Shown here piece after piece: positions 43,012-50,764 of a DNA stretch of 64,000 nt. The notes under the pieces were generated by a model that saw only the letters and a program-made list of their open reading frames with translations, ran no database searches and was not told the origin of the DNA. This DNA is from Thermobifida halotolerans. GTDB lineage: Bacteria; Actinomycetota; Actinomycetes; Streptosporangiales; Streptosporangiaceae. The first letter of the stretch is position 1, and each line of letters opens with the position of its first letter. The stretch lies in NCBI RefSeq assembly GCF_003574835.2, contig NZ_CP063196.1, positions 2,232,001 to 2,296,000 on the forward strand, in the 5' to 3' direction. The translations under genes were made by a program, and so were the position numbers.

Positions 43012-46000
43012 CTATTGGTGAGGCACGGCTGCTGCTCCCCAGTACACGCGTTCGATGTCGTCTTCGTTGAGGACGCCCTGGTAGACGTGGATGTCGGCGA
43101 GGTCGCCGTTCCACAGGTCGCTCAGGGCTCCCTCGAACCTGGCGGCGCCGATGCGCACTGGCCCGTCGGCGTGCCAGGGGGTGGCGTGGGTGGTGCTGCC
43201 TTCTTCGATGCCGTCCACGTACAGGGTGAGGGTGCGGGTGGTGGCGTCGAAGGTGGCGGCCAGGTGGGTCCAGGCGCCCAGTTCGGGTGGGTTGGCGGAC
43301 AGGGCTCTGGACCAGCCGGAGGCGCCGGCGGTGTCGGACGGCGGCATTTTCAGCACCCAGTTGTTCATGTCCTGGGTGTTCTGCGCGCCGAGGTAGAAGC
43401 CGCTGTGCTGGGTGCCGTCCTGGCTGAGTGCTGCGGGGTTGGTGGTGGTGGAGTCCAGGCGCACCCAGGCGGCCACGCTGAAGCTGGCGTCGGTGCGGAT
43501 CGCCGGGCCGGTGGTGGTGAAGTATTCGTCGGTGCCGTTGAGGGTGGCGCCGGGGATGTAGACCACGTCGTTGAACGCGGTGTTCCATACGGTGGCCGGG
43601 TCTCCGGTGAGGGTGGCGTCCAGTCCGTGGTCGCTGGCGTCGGTGGCCGTGGTGCCCGCGTACTCGTCGAGCAGCCAGCGTCCCTCCAGTGCCGGGAACC
43701 GGTTGGCCAGTTCCCAGGCTTCGGAGGTGCCGTTGTTCAACGGGACGTCGGTGACGAGGCGGTCGTAGAAGCGGACGTCGTCGATGCCGCCGGGCCAGTA
43801 GTAGTTCTTGGCGCCCTGGTACTTGCTGCGGCCCATGGTCACCGGGCCGCTCGCGTTCCAGGCGCTCTCGTGCACGGCGCTGCCCTGTTTCTCGCCGTTG
43901 ACGTAGAGGGCGATCTCGCCGGTGGCCGCGTCGAAGGCGCCCATCAGGTGGGTCCACACCCCGGTCCTGGCGGGTTCGGTGGACAGCGCGTAGCTCCACC
44001 CGGTGGAGCCGGAGGTGGGGGCGTCCTCGGGTGACATCTTGAACACCCAGGCGTCCTCGTTGTGCTGGTAGCCCAGGTGGAACGGGCTCTGCTGGACGCC
44101 GTCCTGGCCGATCGCGGTGTGGTGGGCGTTCTTGGCGTCCAGTTTCACCCAGGCCGCCACCGTGAACGTCTGGCTGGTGTCCACCACGGGGCCGCTGGTG
44201 GTGATCTCGTCCCACTCGGGGTCGGAGGGGACGTAGCCGTGGGTACGGACCGCGGTGCCCTCAAGGCGCGGCGAGGGGTTGGTGTTCGGGTTCTCGACCG
44301 CGCCGACCCGGCCGCGGATCCAGTCGGCTCCGGTGGAGATGGTGGCGGTCTCGCCGGGCCGTTCGGTGTCGGCGGCCACGGTTCCGGTGCCCTCGTCGAA
44401 GGGGAAGTGGGCGACCGGATCGCTGGGCGGCGCGACCAGGAAGGTGTGGACCAGCATGCACGCCGAGGAGTTGCCGTGCCCGTCGACGGTGCGCGCGTAG
44501 ACCAGGTTCGGCCCGTCGGTGCGGGGGGTGAGGGTGACAGTGACCGAGCCGCCCGGGGTGTCGGGGATGAGTACGGTGGTGCAGGAGTCGCTGTTGAGGC
44601 TGTAGTGGTAGCCGGCGGCGTCGGCCACGCCGTTGGCGGCGAAGGTGAACTCCCCCGACTGTCCGGGTGAGCCGTGGAACTGCTCGTCGTCGGGATAGTC
44701 GGTGGAGGTGACCTCGGGGCCGGTCTCGGGGTTGGTGGTGTCCACCCGCAGGTAGCACCAGGACGACCAGCCTCCCCAGGTGGTCTGGTCGTGGGCGCGG
44801 GCCCGGTAGCGGATCAGCGGCCCCTCGGGCAGCGCGTCGGTGGTGACCGAGCGTTCGCTGCCCGCGGGCCATTTGGCGACGTTGGCCGAGGTGGAGTCCT
44901 TGGTCTGGATGGTGGTGCCGTCGGACTGGATCTGGAACTGGGCCTTGAGCTTCTGCGTGGCGTACTGGGAGTCGGTGTCGCGGACCTGGGCGTACAGGCG
45001 CGGCGTGGTGGTGTTGATCAGCCGGGGCTGCGCGGAGTTGGTGGCGCAGGTGCCGCCGTGGGAGTCGCGCATGGTGGTGGTGGCCGGGGTGGCGGGCGCG
45101 TTGTTGTAGACCACCACCAGGGAGGGGTTCTTCTTGAAGCGCCGCCAGTCGTAGTTGGTGGAGGAGACGGTCTCGTTGCCGTACAGGCCCAGGATGATGT
45201 TGGACTTGTTGTAGGCGCGGCCCCACTCGTAGGCGGCGGTGGCGTCGAACTCCACGCCCGAGCCCTCACAACCGGTCCGGCCCTTGCGCACGGTCTGGGT
45301 GTCCAGGCGGGTCAGCTTGTCGGGCTGGTTGTTCCAGGTGGTGGCCGAGCTGATGTTGCCGGTACGCCACAGTTCCACCCGCGCGTTGGTGCAGCCGAAG
45401 GCGTGGGTGACCTCGGTGCGCAGGGTGGCCGACTGGATGGTCGCGTTGCGGGTGCGCTCGAAGATCGCGAACCGCCAGAAGCCGCGCTTGGTGTGGCCGT
45501 ACTGGGGTTCGTAGCCCACACCGGTGTCGGCGTCGGAGCGGTTGTAGTAGGCGGTGTTGGGAAACTTCTTGTCCACATAGGCCCAGGCCTGGCGGGTCAC
45601 CGACACCGACGGGTCGATGAACACCGGATACTCGGTGGCCGCGTCGGTGAGCAGGTCCTGGTCGGGCTCCAAAACGATCGCCTCATCCGTGAGGCGGGTG
45701 CCGAGCTGGGCCACGCGCGCGCCGGTGGCCGGAGCCAGCGCCAGCGCGCCCATATCGGTGTCCGTGCCGCCATCGGTGCCAGTCGTGTCCTCTTGGGTGC
45801 TTCCGTCCGCGTCAGCACTGGAGGAGTCCCACATGGCCGGGGCCGAGGCGGTGAAGACGCTCTCGCCGTCGGCGGTGACGGCGTTGATGTTGCCGCCCGC
45901 ATCCGAGGTGACCTGCACTCCTTCGCCGCGCAGCGGCAGTTCCAGTTCGGCCAGCTCCGGATGGGCCGCGGCCTCGGGGGTGTGCACCACCAGCACCTGG

Positions 46001-46551
46001 GCGAAGCCGTCCACCCCGGCGGTGAGCACCAGGTCCACGTCCGGCAGCACGTCCGGATAGGTGGCGCGGTCCTCTACCAGCACCGGCTCTGGGAGCGTTC
46101 CCAGCCAGCCCAGCTCGACCGAGCGGCCGCCCAGCGCGACCCGCGCCAGCGCGTCGTCGCCGCCCCCGGAGAAGGCCATGTCCACCGCCGCCGCACGCGG
46201 ACGCACCCGCCCATCAGGAGTGCGCACCAGCGTGGTGTCCACCTCCGCCCACCCCTCAGGCGTGCGCACCCGCACCGGCGAGGCGTGGGTCTCCAGGGTG
46301 AAGGTCCCGTCGGGATTGGCGAAAACCTGGGAGCGCTCATCGGTGGCCGAGGCCACCTCCACCGGCTCCCCCGACTCCGCGGCCTCGGCCAGGGCCTGCT
46401 CCTCCTCGGCCGTCAGATCCGGTTCCGCCGACTCCTCGTCGTCGGCCGAGGCCGGGGCCGCCCACAGCAGCCCCGCCGCCACCACACCGGCCAGCACACC
46501 CGCACCCGTCCTGCGCAGCACGAAACCCACCCGATCCAGCACGCGACACAT
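43012..46551 (-). CDS. Secreted LamG/DNRLRE-type protein before the RHS toxin
   Basis: 1179 residues. A signal peptide covers residues 1-37 (VLAGVVAAGLLWAAPASADD). A middle beta-rich DNRLRE-like part follows (YVDKKFPNTAYYNRSDADTG, then FWRFAIFERTRNATI). Two LamG/concanavalin-like domains come near residues 720-945 and 960-1170, marked by VAAWVKLDAKNAHHTAIGQ and VAAWVRLDSTTTNPAAL with similar endings. Proteins of this kind often precede YD-repeat toxins in actinomycetes. It sits 85 bp upstream of the RHS gene on the same strand and is probably co-transcribed. I infer a surface or adhesion role. The ATG at 46551 is the annotated start. Confidence 0.85.
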   Translation of the reverse strand: MCRVLDRVGFVLRRTGAGVLAGVVAAGLLWAAPASADDEESAEPDLTAEEEQALAEAAESGEPVEVASATDERSQVFANPDGTFTLETHASPVRVRTPEGWAEVDTTLVRTPDGRVRPRAAAVDMAFSGGGDDALARVALGGRSVELGWLGTLPEPVLVEDRATYPDVLPDVDLVLTAGVDGFAQVLVVHTPEAAAHPELAELELPLRGEGVQVTSDAGGNINAVTADGESVFTASAPAMWDSSSADADGSTQEDTTGTDGGTDTDMGALALAPATGARVAQLGTRLTDEAIVLEPDQDLLTDAATEYPVFIDPSVSVTRQAWAYVDKKFPNTAYYNRSDADTGVGYEPQYGHTKRGFWRFAIFERTRNATIQSATLRTEVTHAFGCTNARVELWRTGNISSATTWNNQPDKLTRLDTQTVRKGRTGCEGSGVEFDATAAYEWGRAYNKSNIILGLYGNETVSSTNYDWRRFKKNPSLVVVYNNAPATPATTTMRDSHGGTCATNSAQPRLINTTTPRLYAQVRDTDSQYATQKLKAQFQIQSDGTTIQTKDSTSANVAKWPAGSERSVTTDALPEGPLIRYRARAHDQTTWGGWSSWCYLRVDTTNPETGPEVTSTDYPDDEQFHGSPGQSGEFTFAANGVADAAGYHYSLNSDSCTTVLIPDTPGGSVTVTLTPRTDGPNLVYARTVDGHGNSSACMLVHTFLVAPPSDPVAHFPFDEGTGTVAADTERPGETATISTGADWIRGRVGAVENPNTNPSPRLEGTAVRTHGYVPSDPEWDEITTSGPVVDTSQTFTVAAWVKLDAKNAHHTAIGQDGVQQSPFHLGYQHNEDAWVFKMSPEDAPTSGSTGWSYALSTEPARTGVWTHLMGAFDAATGEIALYVNGEKQGSAVHESAWNASGPVTMGRSKYQGAKNYYWPGGIDDVRFYDRLVTDVPLNNGTSEAWELANRFPALEGRWLLDEYAGTTATDASDHGLDATLTGDPATVWNTAFNDVVYIPGATLNGTDEYFTTTGPAIRTDASFSVAAWVRLDSTTTNPAALSQDGTQHSGFYLGAQNTQDMNNWVLKMPPSDTAGASGWSRALSANPPELGAWTHLAATFDATTRTLTLYVDGIEEGSTTHATPWHADGPVRIGAARFEGALSDLWNGDLADIHVYQGVLNEDDIERVYWGAAAVPHQ

Positions 46552-47215
46552 CCGCCGAATCGGGGCGACCCGGCCGATATTCCGTTAAGCCGTGATCAAA
46601 CTAGCCAGACCAAGATCACGTGTAAACCACACCTAAAACCACGGAGAGTGTGACGGAACCAACAGAGGGTTCGCCAACCTGTGAAGGTTCCCTTCGCCTC
46701 AGCCGCAAACCTCGACCAATGGCCGGATCCGGCCACACGCTCCCGCACACGGCCGTGTCCGCTCCGTGTCGGCTCTCAAGTTCCGCACTCCCCCGGCACC
46801 GCACGGCACCCTCCGACACACGACGGCACCCCGAACCGCCACCTCGGTACCGCGATACCCGGAACACCCACCACACCACACGACCGGCATTCCCCACTCC
46901 ACCGGGATTTCCGCCCCGTCCCCTCCCCCGCTTCCGGAGGGCTCGCAATCCGCGGGTTAGGGTCCGCTCCCCCGACGACCCACCACACACTCCCTGTTTC
47001 ACCGGGCCGTCGCCGTGTTCGCCCCGTGCCGACTCCTGAGTCCGCGCTCTCCTCATCCCAAAGACCGCCACTTCCAAAATTCTTGGTAATGAGGGCTATC
47101 AAGAAAGCATTGGCTCTTTTCTTTGTGGAGTTGCGATTCTCGAATCCACGCTGTTCGCTGGTCACCGCGCACGAGACAGCACCCCGTCCCTTCCAGTGGT
47201 TGAGAGAGCCAAGCT
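46552..47215. other. Intergenic region with an imperfect direct repeat
   Basis: No gene is supported. The region has about 42 nt near 46750-46792 (CCGTGTCCGCTCCGTGTCGG onward) that recurs with changes near 47010-47051 (CCGTGTTCGCCCCGTGCCGA onward). The AT-richer part near 47085-47150 may hold promoters for rightward genes. Divergent promoters for the secreted protein and for the rightward genes must lie here. Confidence 0.4.
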
Positions 47216-47572
47216 ATGACCATCACCGTGCCCACCGCGGCTGCCGAAGGAATCCGACTCATCGTGGCCCCGGTCCGCACCGAGGCGATGATCGGCGCTG
47301 CGGAGCTGCTGGCCCTGCGGCAACTCGTTCCCTCATCGAAGACCGAGGAGGGCAGTCGGACCCTGGAGTACGCCCCCTGGTTCGCTGCGCCGCCATGCCG
47401 AGGGCGTGCCCTGGTTCAGCGGGTGTCCGAGTCTGTCCCCGAAGCCCGCAACGTCACCGCCTGCGCCTCCGGGGTCCTCGGCTTCGGCGGCGGCAAGGAC
47501 TCCTGTGGCCGCGTCGCCGACGCACTCCCGCACCCCGACACCGGATACGACCACAAGAGCAGCGGTTGGTAG
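47216..47572 (+). CDS. Hypothetical ORF, weak support
   Basis: 118 residues, not recognised. The ATG at 47216 is preceded by TTGAGAGAGCC, a fair RBS. It starts ITVPTAAAEGIRLIVAPVRT, plausibly a beta strand and helix; the last half is Cys/Gly-rich without a known motif. It is the first of three rightward ORFs and could be a truncated gene. I would keep it only as a candidate. Confidence 0.35.
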   Translation: MTITVPTAAAEGIRLIVAPVRTEAMIGAAELLALRQLVPSSKTEEGSRTLEYAPWFAAPPCRGRALVQRVSESVPEARNVTACASGVLGFGGGKDSCGRVADALPHPDTGYDHKSSGW

Positions 47573-47660
47573 CGCCCCACTCACCCGCGTACGGCCACTG
47601 CCGGTAGCCGTGCGGTCCCCGTCCAGAAGCATCCAAGCGGCATCCCCAGGAGCGCCACAC

Positions 47661-48209
47661 ATGCACGAAACACCTGAGTCCGGTCCAGAGCCTCGCCCCC
47701 GCAACGACCAGACACCCCCCGTTGGAGCCACGGGGCCGTCTTCAGCGCCGTTAGGCGGCACTGTGGCCAACCAGGCCCCCGTACCGCCTCCGAGACCCGT
47801 TCCCGGATGGCTTCTTCCGACCGTCACCGGTGTCGTCGGAGTCATCGTCGGCGCGGCCGGGTCCGCCCTCCTCTCCTTCGCCTCCGAAGCGGGAGCACCC
47901 GACACCTTCACCGCCGCTGTCGACGAGTGCGAACTGAACTACAAGAACTCCCTCGCGCGGATCGGCGACGAGGGCGCGAGTCTGGTCCTCGACCACCAAG
48001 GCGCAGACGAGGCCGGCGGTCTCTCCTACGCCGAGGTGAATTGTGTGCTCAACGCCTTGGAGGCGCCTGACGGCATCGTCGCGCAGATGGAGAGGACGAC
48101 CGCCCTGGACGGCCGCCAGTCCGCATCCTGGGACGGCATCACCGCCTCGTGGTCCTACCACCCCGACCGCGGGCTCGACATCGTCTTCTCTCTCGACCAA
48201 CAGCACTAA
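47661..48209 (+). CDS. Membrane-anchored hypothetical protein
   Basis: 182 residues. A Pro-rich cytoplasmic start (PESGPEPRPRNDQTPPVG) is followed by one TM helix (GWLLPTVTGVVGVIVGAAGSAL) and an outside domain with two Cys (DECELNYKNSLA, NCVLNALEAPDG) that could bond. The ATG at 47661 has CAGGAGCGC before it. Its function is unknown. It lies 45 bp before the DUF4041/GIY-YIG gene on the same strand, likely co-transcribed. Confidence 0.65.
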   Translation: MHETPESGPEPRPRNDQTPPVGATGPSSAPLGGTVANQAPVPPPRPVPGWLLPTVTGVVGVIVGAAGSALLSFASEAGAPDTFTAAVDECELNYKNSLARIGDEGASLVLDHQGADEAGGLSYAEVNCVLNALEAPDGIVAQMERTTALDGRQSASWDGITASWSYHPDRGLDIVFSLDQQH

Positions 48210-48254
48210 GACCCCGGTGTCACCGGCTGCCCGCCCCCAACCACAGGAATCCCC

Positions 48255-49868
48255 ATGTTCTATCGCTACAATCCCCCTCCGAACTGGCCGACCCCGCCCC
48301 AAGGATGGACTCCGCCGTCCGGCTGGGCCCCCGACCCCGCGTGGGGACCCGCACCGGCGGGATGGCAGTTCTGGGTTCCCGCCAGCCAGGAACCGGCTCC
48401 CCCCGGCGACACCGCCGCTCCCCGGACGACACCCCCGTACGGGTCGGCTGCCGACCACGGAGTCCACCCTCCAGCCGCCGCGCCGCTCTCCCCACACACG
48501 AGTGTCGCCGCGCCCCGACACGTCGACACCGAGATCGGTCTGTTCGGTGCGCGCGGCAAAGCCCGGGAACTGGCCCGCGAAGTGAACCGGCTCGCCGACG
48601 AGAACGCCGCGCTACGTGCGGACCTGGACCGGCTCGGCGCGTTGGACGTGGTCGAGTTGGAGCGCCGCAAGCGGCACCTGACCGAGGAGATCGAGTCCGC
48701 CCGCGCGGCGTGGGAGTCCGAGCGGCAGCGCGCGGACCGTGAACACCAGGCCCAGCACGCCCGGGCGGTTGGTGAACTCAACGCCGTCGCCTCCCAGCTC
48801 GCCGCGCTCCAACAGCAGTTGGTCGTCACCGAAGACCTGCTGATCCTCCAGGAAGCGGGCGTCTATGAATACACCCACCCCCTTGACGACTCGGTGGCCT
48901 ACAAGTCCGAACTCGCCGAACTCAAGGAGCAGACCAAGGCCATGAACCGCAAGGGCGGTGGCGCGGTCCAGGCCACCACCGCGTTCACGATGAACGGCTC
49001 CGCCGCCGAGGGCCGCAAAGTGGTCGACGAGTTCTCCAAGCTGCTGCTGCGCGCTTACAACAACGAGGCCGACAACCTCGTGCGCGGCATGAAGCCGTAC
49101 AAACTCGGCACCTCGAAGGACCGGTTGGACAAGTCGCGCGCGACGATCGAGAAGCTCGGACGGTCCATGGACATCCGCATCTCCGCCCCGTACCACTGGC
49201 TTCGGATGCGGGAGCTGGAATTGACCGCCGACCACCTCAACAAGGTCGCTGAGGAGAAGGAACGCGACCGCGAGGAGAAGGCCCGGCTGCGCGAGGAGAA
49301 GCGGGCCCAGGCCGAACTCGAACGTGAGAGGGCACGTCTAGACAAGGAACGCCACCACTACGAGAACGCGCTCGCGGCCCTGCGCGCCAAGGGCGACACC
49401 GAAGGCGTCGCCCGGATGGAGGCCCAGCTCGACGACATCGCCCAGGCCATCGACAACGTTGACTACCGGGCCGCCAACGCGCGCGCCGGGTATGTCTACG
49501 TCATCTCCAACCTCGGTTCCTTCGGCGAGCAGGTGGTCAAGGTCGGCATGACCCGCCGCCTGGACCCGATGGACCGGGTGCGTGAACTCAGCGACGCCTC
49601 TGTGCCCTTCAATTTCGACGTGCACGCCATCCACTTCTCCGATGACGCTGTCGGGGTCGAGGCCGAGATGCACCGGCGTCTGGCCGACAAGCGCGTCAAC
49701 CGGGTCAACCAGCGCCGCGAGTTCTTCTACGCCACCCCCGCCGAGGTTCGCGTTCTTCTCTCCGAGGTCGCCGGGGACATCCTCGAGTACAACGAGGTCC
49801 CCGAAGCCCTGGAGTACCGCCAGAGCCGCGGTGAGGCCGCGCCCGAGGCCCCTGCGCCCCGACGGTAG
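48255..49868 (+). CDS. DUF4041 and GIY-YIG (T5orf172-type) protein
   Basis: 537 residues. The N-terminal 90 residues are a Trp/Pro-rich low-complexity region. A coiled coil runs about 95-190, DUF4041 about 200-330 (NNEADNLVRGMKPYKLGTSK), and a second charged coiled coil about 335-390. The C-terminal domain starts GYVYVISNLGSFGEQVVKVG, a GIY-YIG-like T5orf172/Mug113 nuclease, and continues MTRRLDPMDRVRELSDAS. DUF4041/GIY-YIG proteins occur in phages and accessory islands and are thought to cut nucleic acid; the role here is unproved. A clean terminator follows at 49898. Confidence 0.82.
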   Translation: MFYRYNPPPNWPTPPQGWTPPSGWAPDPAWGPAPAGWQFWVPASQEPAPPGDTAAPRTTPPYGSAADHGVHPPAAAPLSPHTSVAAPRHVDTEIGLFGARGKARELAREVNRLADENAALRADLDRLGALDVVELERRKRHLTEEIESARAAWESERQRADREHQAQHARAVGELNAVASQLAALQQQLVVTEDLLILQEAGVYEYTHPLDDSVAYKSELAELKEQTKAMNRKGGGAVQATTAFTMNGSAAEGRKVVDEFSKLLLRAYNNEADNLVRGMKPYKLGTSKDRLDKSRATIEKLGRSMDIRISAPYHWLRMRELELTADHLNKVAEEKERDREEKARLREEKRAQAELERERARLDKERHHYENALAALRAKGDTEGVARMEAQLDDIAQAIDNVDYRAANARAGYVYVISNLGSFGEQVVKVGMTRRLDPMDRVRELSDASVPFNFDVHAIHFSDDAVGVEAEMHRRLADKRVNRVNQRREFFYATPAEVRVLLSEVAGDILEYNEVPEALEYRQSRGEAAPEAPAPRR

Positions 49869-49897
49869 GCCGAAGTGGCCACGGCCACCTGCCCGTC

Positions 49898-49929
49898 AAG
49901 CCCCCGACCGCTCCCGCGGTCGGGGGCTT
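49898..49929 (+). terminator. Rho-independent-type hairpin after DUF4041 gene
   Basis: AAGCCCCCGACCGC (49898-49911) pairs exactly with 49916-49929 across the 4-nt loop TCCC. It stands 30 nt after the stop codon of the DUF4041 gene. The stem is long and GC-rich; no extended T-run follows. Confidence 0.75.
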
Positions 49930-50504
49930 GGACGTTGGCGGAGGCGTTGCCGCGCCGCGATGCGGGTGTTCCGGTTCCTGTTCCGGTGTAGTCGTTCGAG
50001 ACCGGTCCCGGCCGCTTTCCGCGTTGTGTCGGTGGCGGGGGACTCCTGGTTCGGCGGGTTCGCCCGCGCAAACGGAGGGTGGCGGTGACCAAGCGCACGG
50101 GTGTGTGGGCGAAACTCCGGCAGGGGGCGCGTAGCGGGTCGCGGGTGCGTGGGCTGACGGCCGACGGGAGCGGGACGCGTTCGCCGCGGGACCGAACGAC
50201 GGGCCACCACCGGACGCGGGCGCGAACGTCTTCGCGGCGAACAGCCGCGGGCCGAACCAGCGGCTGACCGCCGACGCGGAGCCTACGTGGTGGAGGCGGC
50301 CGACGTCCCTACCCACTTCCGGCCTGCGGCGGAGCGGGCAGACAGAAGCGTCTGCGGGACTGCGGCCCCGCAGGCGCTCCGCCGTCCGGTTACAGCCGAT
50401 GGGCCAGGTTGTTGGTGCGCCCCCAAGGAAGCGGCCCTGACCTGGTGTAGCCGCACCGGCTCAGGGCCTTAGCCCCCAACCTGGAGAAAGCAGGTCGAGG
50501 ACTC
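49930..50504. other. No supported gene
   Basis: No coding frame with a recognisable protein. It contains a hairpin-like stretch near 50348-50376 (GCGTCTGCGGG with CCCGCAGGCGC). The rest is Arg/Pro-rich in all frames. Confidence 0.5.
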
Positions 50505-50600
50505 ATGCCCCAGGCTACTGCCCGCCCCACTCCCCCGCCCCGGCGCGCTTCCCGGGTGCGCCCCTACGTGCTGCGCTTCCTGGCGGAGGTGCAGCCGTGA
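50505..50600 (+). CDS. Tiny basic protein coupled to the RsbW-like gene
   Basis: 31 residues, MPQATARPTPPPRRASRVRP followed by YVLRFLAEVQP. The stop overlaps the GTG start of the RsbW-like gene (GTGA), so it is probably a short upstream coupled ORF. It is basic at the front with a short hydrophobic end. No known family. The coupling to a disrupted gene suggests that it is now without purpose. Confidence 0.45.
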   Translation: MPQATARPTPPPRRASRVRPYVLRFLAEVQP

Positions 50601-50764
50601 CTGTCGCGTTCACGTCGTTTCCCGGACTCCCCGCCAGCGTGGCCGCCGCGCGCCGGTTCGTGGTCGGCGCGGTCCGGTTATGCCCGCGTTCCACCGCTCC
50701 CGACGAGGTGGTGGAGCGGGCCGAGCTGATCACCTCGGAACTGGCCACGAACGCGATCCGGCAC

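Noticed and set aside
41028-43070. 680-codon plus-strand frame opposite the RHS N-terminus
   Set aside because: High-GC shadow; composition mirrors the Glu/Pro/Thr-rich stalk on the other strand.
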